From the NCBI RefSeq assembly GCF_030681155.1, contig NZ_JAUXXE010000068.1:1-64000 (forward strand): DNA of 64,000 bases. The letters run 5' to 3'. Origin of the DNA: Phenylobacterium sp. Its GTDB lineage: Bacteria; Pseudomonadota; Alphaproteobacteria; Caulobacterales; Caulobacteraceae. Shown piece after piece: positions 19,495-32,040 of this stretch. The translations under genes and the position numbers were made by a program. The notes beneath the pieces were generated by a model that was not told where the DNA came from, ran no database searches, and was given only the letters and a program-made list of their open reading frames with translations. Position 1 is the stretch's first letter. Every line of letters starts with the position of its first letter.

Positions 19495-21141
19495 TTGAAC
19501 CAGCCGCACGTCCATAGTGACGAGGAGCGTCGGCTGACGCTCATCTCCGTGATGATCGTCTTCCTGCTGGCCGCCATGAGCCAGACGGTCATCGCCACCG
19601 CCATGCCCCGCATCGTGGGCGACCTTTCGGGCCTGCATCTCTACGCCTGGGCCACCACCGCCTATCTGCTCGCCTCGACGGTCATGGTGCCGATCTGGGG
19701 CAAGCTAGGCGACCTTTACGGCCGCAAACCCATTCTGCTGACCGGCATCGGCCTGTTCCTGACCGGCTCATGGCTCGCCGGTCTCTCGGGAGAGTTCGGC
19801 GACCTGCCGCTGATCGGCGGCGGCATGACCCAGCTGATCACCTTCCGCGCCATCCAGGGCATGGGCGGCGGGGCGCTGTTCACCACCGCATTCGCCATCC
19901 TCGCCGACCTGTTCGCGCCCCGCGAGCGGGCCAAGTTCTCGGGGCTGTTCGGCTCGGTGTTCGGGATCTCCAGCATCTTCGGACCTGTGGTCGGCGGCTT
20001 CTTCACCGACCATGGCACCGTGACCATCGCCGGCCACCTGATCGCCGGCTGGCGTTGGGTGTTCTTCTTCAACGTGCCGTTCGCGGCCGCCGCCATCGCG
20101 ATGATCCTCTGGAAGATGCCCACCCTGCCGCGACGCGGCGGCGGCGGCATCGACTGGATCGGCGCCGCCCTGATCATCGCCGCCTTCGTGCCGCTGCTGC
20201 TGGCCATCACCTGGGGCGGGCGCGAGCATCCGTGGAGTTCGCCGCTGATCCTCGGCATGCTGGCCTGGTCGGCCGCGGCGCTGATCGCATTCATCTATAT
20301 AGAGACCAAGGTTCGCGAGCCGATCCTGCCGCTGGAGCTGTTCTCCAACCGCACCTTCGTCACCGCCAATGGCGCGGCCTTCGTCTATTCGATGGCCTTC
20401 ATGGGGGTCTCGAGCTTCCTGCCGCTCTACATGCAGGTCGGCCTCGGCTATCCAGCCACCAAGAGCGGCCTGACCATGCTGGCCCTGATGGGCGGCTTCG
20501 TCTTCTCCTCGACCATCGGAGGCCAACTGGTCACCAAGACCGGCCACTTCAAGCCGTTCATGATCGGCGGCGGCGCCATGCTGCTGATCGGCGCGGCCCT
20601 GCTCTGCTTCATCGGTCCCGACACCTCGACCGCCGATCTCGCGTGGCGACTGCTGATCTTCGGGATCGGGCTCGGCCCGGGACAAAGCCTGTTCAGCCTG
20701 GCGGTCCAGAACGCCGTGCCGTTCCACCGGCTAGGGGTGGCGACCTCGTCCAGCCAGTTCGTCCGCCAGATCGGTTCGACCATGGGCGTGGCGCTGTTTG
20801 GCGCTCTGCTGACAGCGGGCCTCGCCAGCGAACTCGACCGCCACGCCACCGAAAACCCCACCGCCCAGGTCCGCAAGCTGGATCTTGGCGACCTGCAGAA
20901 GATGGCCCTCGACAAGACCCTGCATCCGGAACTGGCCGCCGCCCGCGCCGCCGATCCGGTCGCCGTCGAAATGGAACGCACGATCCGCGAGAGCTTCTCG
21001 GTCGCCATCGTCCACGGCATGATCTTCAGCCTCGCCGTGCTGGTGCTGGGCTTCATCCTGATGCTGATGGTCCCCGGCGCGCCGCTGCGCGAACGCGAAA
21101 CCGTGCCGCCGCCGGAAGCCGCGGCGGAGGCCGCGGAGTAA
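19495..21141 (+). CDS. MFS transporter, DHA2 (EmrB/QacA) drug-efflux family
   Basis: 548 residues and about 14 membrane helices. The family signatures are motif A (WGKLGDLYGRKPILL), motif C (SIFGPVVGGFFTD) and the N-terminal QTVIATAMPRIVGDL. The start is a TTG with GGAAG six bases upstream; no ATG precedes the first helix. DHA2 members export hydrophobic drugs with proton exchange. Here no EmrA-like membrane fusion protein or repressor adjoins, so the substrate is unknown. The gene is followed by an inverted REP-like pair at 21151-21265. Confidence 0.9.
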   Translation: MNQPHVHSDEERRLTLISVMIVFLLAAMSQTVIATAMPRIVGDLSGLHLYAWATTAYLLASTVMVPIWGKLGDLYGRKPILLTGIGLFLTGSWLAGLSGEFGDLPLIGGGMTQLITFRAIQGMGGGALFTTAFAILADLFAPRERAKFSGLFGSVFGISSIFGPVVGGFFTDHGTVTIAGHLIAGWRWVFFFNVPFAAAAIAMILWKMPTLPRRGGGGIDWIGAALIIAAFVPLLLAITWGGREHPWSSPLILGMLAWSAAALIAFIYIETKVREPILPLELFSNRTFVTANGAAFVYSMAFMGVSSFLPLYMQVGLGYPATKSGLTMLALMGGFVFSSTIGGQLVTKTGHFKPFMIGGGAMLLIGAALLCFIGPDTSTADLAWRLLIFGIGLGPGQSLFSLAVQNAVPFHRLGVATSSSQFVRQIGSTMGVALFGALLTAGLASELDRHATENPTAQVRKLDLGDLQKMALDKTLHPELAAARAADPVAVEMERTIRESFSVAIVHGMIFSLAVLVLGFILMLMVPGAPLRERETVPPPEAAAEAAE

Positions 21142-21150
21142 CCACTTCCA

Positions 21151-21265
21151 CTCGTCATCCTCCGGTCGTCTGCAAGACGATCCGGGGGACCCAAGCTGAG
21201 TTGCAGGACCTGCTAGGCCGCTTGGGTCCCCCGGATCAGCCTTCGGCTGACCGAAGGATGACGAG
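21151..21265. repeat. Inverted pair of 46-base REP-like palindromic units
   Basis: Unit 1 (21151-21196) and unit 2 (21220-21265) are reverse complements over 46 bases with eight differences. Each unit has its own inner hairpin. Six of the eight differences make three exactly compensatory base-pair changes in that hairpin: stem CGTCT/AGACG in one unit and CAGCC/GGCTG in the other. The element lies between the converging DHA2 and priA genes, 9 bases after the DHA2 stop, and may also terminate transcription. Confidence 0.85.
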
Positions 21266-21290
21266 TTTGGGGGCTGTACGCGTCGGTGGA

Positions 21291-23453
21291 CTACAGGAAG
21301 CTATACGGATCGACGTCGATCGAGACGCGGATCGCGCCGGGGGGCCGGATCCGCGCGCGCCACGTGGCGAGATAGGCCGACAGGTCCACGTTCCTATCGG
21401 CCCGGATCAGGAACCGCTTGCGTCGTCGCCCGCGGATCAAGGCCAGTGGCGCGTCGGCCGGGCCATAGACCTCCACCCCCTCGGCGTTGGGCGCGGCCTG
21501 GGCCATCAGCCGCACGAACGCCTCCAGCGCCTGGGCGTCAGGCCCCGAAACCACGATTGCGCCGAGACGGCCGAACGGCGGCAGCTTCATAATCTCGCGC
21601 TCGGCCATTTCTGCCTCGATGAAGGCGTCACGATCCTGGGCCTTCAGCGCCTGCATGACCGCGTGCTCGGGCGCATAGGTCTGCAGCAGCGCCCGCCCAG
21701 GCCGGTCACGCCGCCCCGCCCGGCCAGTCGCCTGGGCCAGGAGTTGGTAGGTCCGCTCCGAGGCTCGCAGATCCCCGCCTCGTAGACCCAGGTCGGCATC
21801 GACCACGCCCACCAGGGTCAGCTTGGGGAAGTTGTGGCCCTTGGCCGCCGCCTGGGTGGCGACCAGGATGTCGATCTCACCATCGGCCATCGCATCGACC
21901 AGCCGCCGGGCCTCCTTGGCGTCCCAGACCGTGTCGGACGAAAACACCGCCACCCGGGCCTCAGGAAACAGCATCCGCGCCTCTTCCTCGACACGTTCCA
22001 CGCCGGGGCCGATCGAGGTCAGACTGTCCTTGGCCCCGCAGTGCGGGCATTTGTCGGGCTTGGGCATCGAGAAGCCGGTCAGGTGGCAGACCAGGCGATT
22101 GGAGTAGCGATGCTCGACCAGCCAGCTATCGGTGTCGGGCGAGGTCATCCGCTCGCCGCACGCCTTGCACAGCACCAGCGGCGCATAGCCTCGCCGGTTC
22201 AGGAACAACAAGGTCTGCTCGCCGGCGGCGAAGGTCTCGACCATCGCCTTGACCAGCGGCGGCGAGAGCCAGCGGCCGGTTTCGGGCGGCGTCTCCTTCA
22301 GGTCGATCAGGGTGATCTCAGGCAGCCGCGCGACGCCATGGCGCGAGGACAGCTTCAGCCAGCGATAGCGCCCGGTTTCGGCGTTGCGCAGCGACTCCAG
22401 GGACGGGGTCGCCGAGGCGAGGATCACCGCCGCCCCCTCGATCTTGCCGCGCGCCACCGACAGGTCGCGGGCCTGGTAGATGAAGCCCTCGTCCTGCTTG
22501 TAGGAGCCGTCGTGCTCCTCATCGACCACGATCAGCCCAAGCTTGATGAACGGCAGGAACAGCGCCGAACGCGCGCCGATCACGATCCGGCAACCGCCGG
22601 TCGCCACCGCATCCCAGACCTTGCGGCGCATCGGCGGGGCGATGTCGGAATGCCACTCGGCCGGCTTCACGCCGAACCGCTCTACGAACCGGGCGATCAC
22701 CGCCTGGGTCAGGGCGATCTCCGGCAGCATGACCAGAACCTGGGCGTCAGGATCCCGCGCCAGGGCGGCGGCCACCGCCTCCAGATAGACCTCGGTCTTG
22801 CCCGAGCCGGTGACGCCGTCGAGCAGGGCGACGTTGAAGCCCCCCTCATCGACCATCGACACCAGCGCGGCGGCGGCGGCGGCCTGACTGGCGTTCAGCT
22901 CATGACCCTTGCGGTTCAGGTCGGGCGCATCGAAGCGCGCGTCGGCCTCGATGATCCGCAGGGCCAGAACGCCCTCGTCGATCAAGCCCTTGATGACGCC
23001 GGACGAAACCCCGGCGGCGCGGGCCAAGTCGGCGGGCGACAATTGCTGTCCGGCGGCGGCCTCCAACACCTTCAGCCGCGCCGGCGTCGCGCGGCTGGGC
23101 TGGACGCCTGTGACCTCGACGACCTTCTCCGGCTTGGCCTTGGGCGCCCGGGCGCCGCGAATGGCGATAGCCAGCGGCTGACCAGGCGCATCGACGGAAT
23201 AGCGCGCCGCCCACTGCACGAACTCGATCGCACCCGGCGGCAAGGGTGGTGAATCGAGCTTGCTCTCGATCACCTTCAGCGGCCGGTTGCCGCCGGCGCC
23301 TTCACGCAGGGCCACCACGACGCCGCGCAGCAGGCGCGGCCCAAGCGGCGCGGCCACCTGATCACCGACAGCCAGTTCCATCCCCTCGGGCTCGGCGTAG
23401 TCGAACGCCTCGGGCAGCGGCATCGGAAGCAGGACGGAGGCGATGCGGCTCAT
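21291..23453 (-). CDS. priA: Primosomal protein N' (replication restart helicase PriA)
   Basis: 720 residues. The N-terminal 3'-end-binding domain begins [25 protein letters not shown]. The helicase core has Walker [29 protein letters not shown] box [12 protein letters not shown] and motif [15 protein letters not shown]. The zinc region reads [13 protein letters not shown]...CHLTG...CPHC: only five of the usual eight cysteines remain. PriA reloads DnaB at stalled forks. The gene is divergent from fsa. Confidence 0.95.
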   Translation of the reverse strand: MSRIASVLLPMPLPEAFDYAEPEGMELAVGDQVAAPLGPRLLRGVVVALREGAGGNRPLKVIESKLDSPPLPPGAIEFVQWAARYSVDAPGQPLAIAIRGARAPKAKPEKVVEVTGVQPSRATPARLKVLEAAAGQQLSPADLARAAGVSSGVIKGLIDEGVLALRIIEADARFDAPDLNRKGHELNASQAAAAAALVSMVDEGGFNVALLDGVTGSGKTEVYLEAVAAALARDPDAQVLVMLPEIALTQAVIARFVERFGVKPAEWHSDIAPPMRRKVWDAVATGGCRIVIGARSALFLPFIKLGLIVVDEEHDGSYKQDEGFIYQARDLSVARGKIEGAAVILASATPSLESLRNAETGRYRWLKLSSRHGVARLPEITLIDLKETPPETGRWLSPPLVKAMVETFAAGEQTLLFLNRRGYAPLVLCKACGERMTSPDTDSWLVEHRYSNRLVCHLTGFSMPKPDKCPHCGAKDSLTSIGPGVERVEEEARMLFPEARVAVFSSDTVWDAKEARRLVDAMADGEIDILVATQAAAKGHNFPKLTLVGVVDADLGLRGGDLRASERTYQLLAQATGRAGRRDRPGRALLQTYAPEHAVMQALKAQDRDAFIEAEMAEREIMKLPPFGRLGAIVVSGPDAQALEAFVRLMAQAAPNAEGVEVYGPADAPLALIRGRRRKRFLIRADRNVDLSAYLATWRARIRPPGAIRVSIDVDPYSFL

Positions 23454-23531
23454 TGCCCGGCCCAGATAGGCTGGCTTGGCGGCCGTGCAACCGGTAAAGA
23501 GCGCGGCATAATCCGCACCAGAAGGTCACCC

Positions 23532-24185
23532 ATGCAGCTCTTTCTCGACACCACCGACGTTGGCCTGCTCAAGGAGCTCGTCGCTACCGGCCTGGTCGAC
23601 GGCGTGACCACCAATCCCACGCTGATCGCCAAGTCCGGCCGTCCCATGCTGGAGGTCATCGCTGAGATTTGCGACCTCGTCGAGGGCCCCGTGAGCGCCG
23701 AGGTCGCCGCGACCGACGTCGCCGGCATGCTGGCCGAGGGCGCCAAGCTCGCCGGTGTCGCCCCCAACGTCGTGGTGAAGCTGCCGCTGACGCGCGAAGG
23801 GCTGATCGCCACCGCAGAGTTTGCGGTCCAGGGCATCCAGACCAATGTCACCCTGTGCTTCTCGGCCGCCCAGGCCCTGCTCGCGGCCAAGGCCGGCGCT
23901 AGCTACATCTCGCCCTTCATCGGCCGCCTCGACGATTACGGCGCCGACGGCATGGACCTGATCAGCGAGATTCGCGCGATCTACGATAACTATGATTTCG
24001 ACACCGAAATTCTCGCCGCGTCGATCCGTACCCCAAGCCACGTAACGGCTGCGGCCCTGGCCGGCGCCGATTGCGCCACCATCCCGCCCACCGTTTTCAC
24101 CGACCTCTTCAAGCACCCGTTAACCGAAAAGGGGCTTGAACAGTTCATGAGCGACTGGGCCAAGACGGGTCAGTCCATCCTGTAA
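23532..24185 (+). CDS. fsa: Fructose-6-phosphate aldolase / small transaldolase
   Basis: 217-residue TIM-barrel protein of the short transaldolase (TalC/FSA) group: [36 protein letters not shown], Schiff-base lysine in [44 protein letters not shown], and [10 protein letters not shown]. It either transfers dihydroxyacetone units in the pentose phosphate pathway or cleaves fructose 6-phosphate; sequence alone does not decide. It is the first gene of a probable fsa-DUF484-xerC unit, divergent from priA. Confidence 0.92.
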   Translation: MQLFLDTTDVGLLKELVATGLVDGVTTNPTLIAKSGRPMLEVIAEICDLVEGPVSAEVAATDVAGMLAEGAKLAGVAPNVVVKLPLTREGLIATAEFAVQGIQTNVTLCFSAAQALLAAKAGASYISPFIGRLDDYGADGMDLISEIRAIYDNYDFDTEILAASIRTPSHVTAAALAGADCATIPPTVFTDLFKHPLTEKGLEQFMSDWAKTGQSIL

Positions 24186-24204
24186 GAGACAGCGGGGGCT
24201 GAGC

Positions 24205-24878
24205 ATGGACGTCGGGGCGCAGGCGAAAGAACACCACCTGGGCCCGGACGGCGTCCGCCGCTTCCTGTCCGACAACCCCGACTTCCTGCGGGATGATCCG
24301 TCCCTGCTGGCAGAGCTCGGCCTGCGGCCGGACGCCGCCAATGTCGTCGACTTCGGGCCGGCGGCGCTGGCCCGGGTCCATGAGGCGCATCGCCGCGAGT
24401 CCAGCGCCCGCAAGCACATCGAAGCCACCGCGCGCGCCAATTTCTCGGCCCAGGCCCAGACCCACGGCGCGGTGGTCGACATGCTCGAGTCCCGCAATCA
24501 CGCCGACCTGGCGCGCCGCGTGGACGAACTATCCCAACAGCGTTTCGGCCTCGCCGCCGGCGTCGTGGCCCTGGAAGGCCCTGAGCGCACCCCGGCCGGC
24601 TGGCGGATGCTGGTCGAAGGTCAGATCGACATGATCATCGGCCATGACCGCGTGGCCCTGATGGGCTTCCAGCCCACCGCGCTTGGCCTGTTCGGCGAGC
24701 GCGCCGGATCCATCCGCTCCATGGCCATGGTACGCATGGCCATCTGGGAGCCGTCACGCGAAGGCCTCCTGGCCTTTGGCTCGGAAGACGAACACGGCTT
24801 CACCGAAGACATGGGCGCCGAACTGGTGGCCTTCCTCGCTCGCGTGGTGGAACGCACGGCGGAGCGGTGGCCGGTCCT

Positions 24879-24882
<4 letters not shown>
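24205..24882 (+). CDS. DUF484 family protein
   Basis: 225 residues. VRRFLSDNPDFLRDDPSLLAELGLR at the start is the DUF484 signature, followed by a coiled-coil stretch (about 60-105) and a GAF-like domain. DUF484 genes commonly sit directly before xerC, and here the stop overlaps the likely xerC start (GTGA). Function unknown; the family's persistent linkage to xerC suggests a role with chromosome-dimer resolution, but that is inference. Confidence 0.9.
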
Positions 24883-25796
<914 letters not shown>

Positions 25797-25828
25797 CCGT
25801 CCCCTTCGCAAAGGGCGCGGTGGTGCTG

Positions 25829-26245
25829 CTAACGGCTCATCCTAATCCAGCCCACCGAGGAGCCTGGATCGTGGCCCTTCTCGACGATCCGAAAGCCCTC
25901 GCGGGCGTAGAACGCCTGGGCTCGGGTGTTGGGAACCTGGCATTTGAGGTGCAACGGACCATCGGCGCCGTCGGCGACGTGATCAAGCAAGGCCTTGCCG
26001 ACGCCCAGGCCGCGGGCCTCGACATAGAGCGAATGCAGGAAACTGTCCGGGCGGTAGAGGCTAGCCACGCCGAGCAGGCGCTCGCCGTCGACGGCCAGAT
26101 AGACCTCTTCATCCTGGGCCGCGGCGATGAAGTCGGCGCCCTGATGCCGCTCGGGCGGGATCCAGGTGAAGGTCGCGCGCAGGACGCGCTCGTATAGCGC
26201 CGCGCAGGCGGCGATTTCGCCAGCCTGCGCGCGCCGTACGATCAT
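25829..26245 (-). CDS. GNAT family N-acetyltransferase
   Basis: 138 residues from [25 protein letters not shown] fold landmarks: LHSLYVEARGLGVGKALLDHV, where GLGVGK is the acetyl-CoA loop, and VPNTRAQAFYAREGFRIVEKG. Its ATG overlaps the last base of the lpd stop (TGATG), so it is translationally coupled to the end of the 2-oxoglutarate dehydrogenase operon. Substrate unknown. The frame extends upstream into lpd, but those codons are shadow. Confidence 0.88.
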   Translation of the reverse strand: MIVRRAQAGEIAACAALYERVLRATFTWIPPERHQGADFIAAAQDEEVYLAVDGERLLGVASLYRPDSFLHSLYVEARGLGVGKALLDHVADGADGPLHLKCQVPNTRAQAFYAREGFRIVEKGHDPGSSVGWIRMSR

Positions 26246-27645
26246 CAGGACTGCATCGTCCAGCCCTCGACGCCCATCGCAGCCTGACGGCCAGCTTCCG
26301 AGCGGGTCGGGTGCGGGTGGCAGACACGGGCGATGTCCTCGCTCGCGGCCTTGAAGGCCATGGCCACGCAATACTCGCCGATCATCTCGCCGGCTTGCGG
26401 GCCGACGATGTGCACGCCGAGGATTTCGTCGGTCTTGGCGTCGGCCAGCACCTTGGCGAAGCCTTCGGTCTCATGGTTGATCTTCGCGCGGCTATTGGCG
26501 CTGAACGGGAACTTACCGACTTTGTAGGCGACGCCGGCCTCCTTGAGTTGTTCCTCAGTCTTGCCGACCCAGGCCACTTCCGGCGAGGTGTAGACGACGC
26601 TCGGGACCAGATTGTAGTCCACGTGGCCCCACTTGCCGGCGATCAGCTCGATGCAGGCGACCGCGTCTTCCTCGGCCTTGTGCGCCAGCATCGGACCCAG
26701 GATCACGTCGCCGATCGCCCAGACGCCAGGAGCGGTGGTCTTGAAGTGGTCGGTCGGGATGAAGCCGCGCTTGTCGGTCTCCACGCCCACGCTTTCGAGG
26801 CCGAGGTTTTCAGTGAACGGACGCCGGCCGATGGCCAGCAGCACGTATTCGGCCTCGATGGTTTCGGCCGCGCCGCCGGCGACGGGTTCGACCGTCAGGC
26901 TGACGCTCGACTTGCCTGCCTTGGCGCCGGTCACCTTGGAGCCCAGCTTGAACTGGACGCCCTGCTTGGTCAGCGAGCGTTGGAAGGTCTTGGCGGTCTC
27001 GGCGTCCATGCCGGGCGTGATGCGGTCCAGGAACTCGACCACGGTCACCTCGGCGCCGAGGCGGCGCCACACCGAGCCCAGCTCCAGGCCGATGATGCCG
27101 GCGCCGATGACGACCAGGCTCTTGGGCACTTCGGGCAGCGACAGGGCGCCGGTGGAGTCGACGATGCGGTTCTGATCGACGTCAACACCGGGCAGCGGAG
27201 AGGGCTCCGAGCCGGTGGCGATGACGATGTTTTTGGTTTCGAGGACGCTGACCGAGCCGTCCTCGGCGGTCACCTCGACCTTGCCGGCGCCCGCGATCTT
27301 GCCCGCGCCCTTGATCCATTCGACTTTGTTTTTCTTAAACAAAAACTCGATGCCCTTGGTGAGGGCGGTGACCGAGTCGGCTTTTTGCTTCATCATCTGA
27401 ACCAGGTTCAGCTTCGGCTTCACGTCGATGCCGAGGGTGACGAATTCAGCGCCGGCGGCGGCTTCATAGAGTTCCGAGGCGTGCAGCAGCGCCTTGGAGG
27501 GCATGCAGCCGACATTGAGGCAGGTGCCGCCCAGGGTGACGCGCTTTTCGACAACGGCCGCCTTCAGGCCGAGCTGACCGGCGCGGATCGCCGCGTTGTA
27601 GCCGCCGGGGCCGCCGCCGATGATGATGACGTCGTATTGAGCCAT
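26245..27645 (-). CDS. lpd: Dihydrolipoyl dehydrogenase (E3)
   Basis: 466-residue flavoprotein that reoxidises the lipoyl group with NAD+. N-terminal FAD motif [22 protein letters not shown], redox disulfide [16 protein letters not shown]-binding [18 protein letters not shown], and the C-terminal catalytic His-Glu pair in [10 protein letters not shown]. It follows odhB (79 bases) and sucA on the same strand and so supplies E3 to the 2-oxoglutarate dehydrogenase complex, and perhaps to other complexes. A terminator-like hairpin lies in the odhB-lpd gap. Confidence 0.96.
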   Translation of the reverse strand: MAQYDVIIIGGGPGGYNAAIRAGQLGLKAAVVEKRVTLGGTCLNVGCMPSKALLHASELYEAAAGAEFVTLGIDVKPKLNLVQMMKQKADSVTALTKGIEFLFKKNKVEWIKGAGKIAGAGKVEVTAEDGSVSVLETKNIVIATGSEPSPLPGVDVDQNRIVDSTGALSLPEVPKSLVVIGAGIIGLELGSVWRRLGAEVTVVEFLDRITPGMDAETAKTFQRSLTKQGVQFKLGSKVTGAKAGKSSVSLTVEPVAGGAAETIEAEYVLLAIGRRPFTENLGLESVGVETDKRGFIPTDHFKTTAPGVWAIGDVILGPMLAHKAEEDAVACIELIAGKWGHVDYNLVPSVVYTSPEVAWVGKTEEQLKEAGVAYKVGKFPFSANSRAKINHETEGFAKVLADAKTDEILGVHIVGPQAGEMIGEYCVAMAFKAASEDIARVCHPHPTRSEAGRQAAMGVEGWTMQS

Positions 27646-27664
27646 TTGCTCTTCCAGTCCTTAG

Positions 27665-27697
27665 CAAAACGGCGAGGCGTGAAGCCCCGCCGCCGTT
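27665..27697 (-). terminator. Terminator-like hairpin between odhB and lpd
   Basis: On the minus strand AACGGCG, a 19-base GC-rich spacer with its own small stem, and CGCCGTT, followed by TTGC. It lies inside the operon, so it may attenuate lpd or protect an mRNA end. Confidence 0.55.
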
Positions 27698-27724
27698 AGA
27701 TGCGATCTGCCGTAAAGGCCGGGC

Positions 27725-28951
<1,227 letters not shown>

Positions 28952-29005
28952 TTGGAAGTCCTGTCTCTCTTTGTTCGTTCTGTTCTTATTTAGGTCTCGC
29001 CAAGC

Positions 29006-31960
29006 CTAGGCGAAGGCTTCAGCGAGGAAGGTCTGCAGTTCTTTCATGTGCCGGCTCATCTGACCGGCGGCCGTCGAGGCTGAAGCCGGGCGGCCCACAT
29101 AGCGGGCGCGCTTGGCCTTCACCTTGAGGCGCTCCAGCGTGAGTTCCAACCACGGATCGACGAAGGTCCATCCACCCATGTTCTTCGGCTCTTCCTGGCA
29201 CCAGACCAGCTCAGCGTTCGGGAAGCGCGAAAGCTCCGTCGAAAGCGACTTCACCGGCCACGGATAGAACTGCTCGAGGCGCATAATATAGACGTCGTCG
29301 ACGCCCTTTTCCTCACGTGCGTCCAGCAGGTCATAATAGACCTTGCCCGAGCACAGCACGACCCGGCGGATCTTGTCCGGCTCCACCAGCTTGACCGAAG
29401 TGTTGACGCCGCGCTCGGCGTCGTCGTTCAGCACGCGGTGGAAGGACGAACCCTCGGCCATGTCGGCCAGCGACGAGGTCGCCTTCTTGTGCCGCAGCAG
29501 CGACTTCGGCGTCATGACGATCAGCGGCTTGCGGAACTCGCGACGCAGCTGACGGCGCAGGACGTGGAAGTAGTTGGCCGGGGTCGAGCAGTTGACCACC
29601 TGCATGTTGTCTTCCGCGCAGAGTTGCAGGAAGCGCTCAAGACGGGCCGAGGAGTGCTCGGGGCCCTGACCTTCGTAGCCATGCGGCAGCAGCAACACGA
29701 GGCCGCTCATCCGCAGCCACTTGCGTTCGCCCGACGAGATGAACTGGTCGATGACCACCTGGGCGCCGTTGGCGAAGTCGCCGAACTGAGCTTCCCACAG
29801 GGTCAGGGTCTTGGGGTCGGCCAGCGAGAAGCCGTACTCGAAGCCTAGAACCGCCTCCTCCGACAGCGCCGAGTCGATGACCTCGAAGTGCGCCTGGCCC
29901 GGCCGCAGATTGGACAGCGGCTGGTAGTGCTCTTCGGTGGTCTGGTCGATCAGGTCGCAATGACGCTGCACGAAGGTGCCGCGCACGCTGTCCTGGCCGG
30001 CCAGGCGGATCGGGAAGCCCTGATCCAGCAAGGTGGCGAAGGCCAGGTGTTCGCCGGTCGCCCAGTCGATGCCGGCGCCCGCCTCGATGGCGGCGCGGCG
30101 GTTCTCGATGGCGCGCTTGACGGTCTTGTGGATGTCGAGGCTGGTCGGGATCGCGGTGATCTTCTGGCCCAGATCGACCAGCTTCTGCATCGGGACGCTG
30201 GTCTCGCCGCGACGGTCGTCGCCCTCGGGCAGGGCCAGGCCCGCCCACTTGCCGTCCAGCCAGTCGGCCTTGTTGGCCTTATAGACCTTGCCGGCCTCGA
30301 ACTCCTGATCGAGGAAGGCGTCGAACTCGCCGATCCAGCCGGCGACTTCGTCCTCGGTGGCGACGCCTTCGGAGACCAGTTGGCGGGTGTAGAGCTCACG
30401 CGTCGACGGGTGGTCCTTGATCTTCTGGGACAGCAAGGGCGACGTCATCGTCGGGTCGTCACCTTCGTTGTGACCGAACCGGCGATAGCAGAACATGTCG
30501 ATGACCACGTCCTTGCCGAATTGTTGGCGGAACTCGGTGGCCACCTTGGCGACGTAGACGCAGGCTTCAGGATCGTCGCCGTTCACGTGGAAGATCGGCG
30601 CTTCGACCATCAAGGCGACGTCGGACGGATAGGGCGAGGAACGGCTGAAGGCTGGAGCCGTCGTGAAGCCGATCTGATTGTTGACGATGAAGTGGACGGT
30701 GCCGCCGGTGCGGTAGCCCTTCACGCCCGAGATCGTGAAGCACTCGGCGATCACGCCCTGTCCGGCGAACGCCGCGTCGCCGTGCAGCAGCAGCGGCAGG
30801 ACGTGGGCGCGACCGGAATCGGGGTTGTCGCGCAGGGTGAAGGCCTGCTTTGCGCGGGCCTTGCCCAGGACGACCGGGTTGACGATTTCCAGGTGGGACG
30901 GGTTGGCGGTCAGCGACAGGTGGACGCTGTTGCCGTCGAACGCGCGGTCCGACGAGGCGCCCATGTGGTACTTCACGTCGCCGGAGCCTTCGACGTCCGA
31001 CGGCAGGGTCGAGCCGCCCTGGAATTCGTGGAAGATCACTTGGTACGGCTTGGCCATCACGGCGGCCAGGACGTTCAGGCGGCCGCTGTGCGGCATGCCG
31101 ATGACGATGTCGCGGACGCCCAGTGCGCCGCCGCGATTGATGATCTGCTCCAGCGCCGGGACCATGGCCTCGCCACCGTCCAGACCGAACCGCTTGGTGC
31201 CGGGGAAGCGCTTGTGCAGGAAGCGTTCGAAGCCTTCGGCCTCGATCAGCTTCTTCAGGATGGCGATCTTGCCTTCCTTGGTGAAGTTGATTTCCTTGTC
31301 GCGGCCCTCGATGCGCTCCTGCAGCCAGGCCTTCTGGGCCGGGTCGGAGATGTGCATGTACTGGACGCCGATGTCGGCGCAGTAGGTGCGCTTCAGGATC
31401 GCCAGGATCTCGCGCAGGGTGCCCGTTTCGAGGCCCAGCACGTAATCGAGGAAGATCGGACGGTCGTAGTCGGCCTCGGTGAAGCCGTAGGTCGCCGGAT
31501 CCAGTTCCGAGGCGTCGCCTTCCGGAATCGCGATGCCCAGCGGGTCGAGATTGGCGCGCAGGTGACCGCGCATCCGATAGGCGCGAATCATCATGATCGC
31601 GCGGAGGGAGTCGAGGGTGGCGGCGCGGACCGATTCGGCCGACGCGGTCGGCGCGGCGCGTTCGGCGACCTTGGCACCCACCTTGGCCTCGACCGCCGGC
31701 CAGAGGCCGTCGATCGCCGAGAGCCAGTCGGGACGGGCGGCGGGAACGCCGGCCTTGGTCCAGGCCCGCTTTCCGGCGGCGGCCTTAACTTCCTCGGTGC
31801 GGTCTTGCAGCGAGGAGAAGAAGGCCCGCCAAGAGGCGTCGACCGAATTCGGGTCGACCGCCCACTTGGCGTAGAGGTCCTCAACGAAGGCGGCGTTGCC
31901 ACCATAGAGGAAGGAGGTCTCTGCGAGCACCTCGTTGATCAGACTTGCGTCGTCCGCCAT
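29006..31960 (-). CDS. sucA: 2-oxoglutarate dehydrogenase E1 (decarboxylating)
   Basis: 984 residues from MADDASLINEVLAETSFLYGGNAAFVEDLY. The N-terminal E2-binding segment is followed by the thiamine-diphosphate module with GMPHSGRLNVLAAV, KYHMGAS and FTISGVKGYRTGGTVHFIVNNQIGFTT, and HNEGDDPTMTSP. The C-terminal transketolase-like half has SVRGTFVQRH and LPHGYEGQGPEHSSARLERFLQL. ATG 31960 and the in-frame ATG 31969 are both possible. It oxidatively decarboxylates 2-oxoglutarate. sucD lies upstream and odhB downstream on the same strand. Confidence 0.96.
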   Translation of the reverse strand: MADDASLINEVLAETSFLYGGNAAFVEDLYAKWAVDPNSVDASWRAFFSSLQDRTEEVKAAAGKRAWTKAGVPAARPDWLSAIDGLWPAVEAKVGAKVAERAAPTASAESVRAATLDSLRAIMMIRAYRMRGHLRANLDPLGIAIPEGDASELDPATYGFTEADYDRPIFLDYVLGLETGTLREILAILKRTYCADIGVQYMHISDPAQKAWLQERIEGRDKEINFTKEGKIAILKKLIEAEGFERFLHKRFPGTKRFGLDGGEAMVPALEQIINRGGALGVRDIVIGMPHSGRLNVLAAVMAKPYQVIFHEFQGGSTLPSDVEGSGDVKYHMGASSDRAFDGNSVHLSLTANPSHLEIVNPVVLGKARAKQAFTLRDNPDSGRAHVLPLLLHGDAAFAGQGVIAECFTISGVKGYRTGGTVHFIVNNQIGFTTAPAFSRSSPYPSDVALMVEAPIFHVNGDDPEACVYVAKVATEFRQQFGKDVVIDMFCYRRFGHNEGDDPTMTSPLLSQKIKDHPSTRELYTRQLVSEGVATEDEVAGWIGEFDAFLDQEFEAGKVYKANKADWLDGKWAGLALPEGDDRRGETSVPMQKLVDLGQKITAIPTSLDIHKTVKRAIENRRAAIEAGAGIDWATGEHLAFATLLDQGFPIRLAGQDSVRGTFVQRHCDLIDQTTEEHYQPLSNLRPGQAHFEVIDSALSEEAVLGFEYGFSLADPKTLTLWEAQFGDFANGAQVVIDQFISSGERKWLRMSGLVLLLPHGYEGQGPEHSSARLERFLQLCAEDNMQVVNCSTPANYFHVLRRQLRREFRKPLIVMTPKSLLRHKKATSSLADMAEGSSFHRVLNDDAERGVNTSVKLVEPDKIRRVVLCSGKVYYDLLDAREEKGVDDVYIMRLEQFYPWPVKSLSTELSRFPNAELVWCQEEPKNMGGWTFVDPWLELTLERLKVKAKRARYVGRPASASTAAGQMSRHMKELQTFLAEAFA

Positions 31961-32040
31961 TTCGTCCATTTCCCGGGTTGGTCCGGGCACGGACTTCGAG
32001 CGAAGGAGCCGAGCGCGGACCGCCCTTACTTAAGTTGCCG

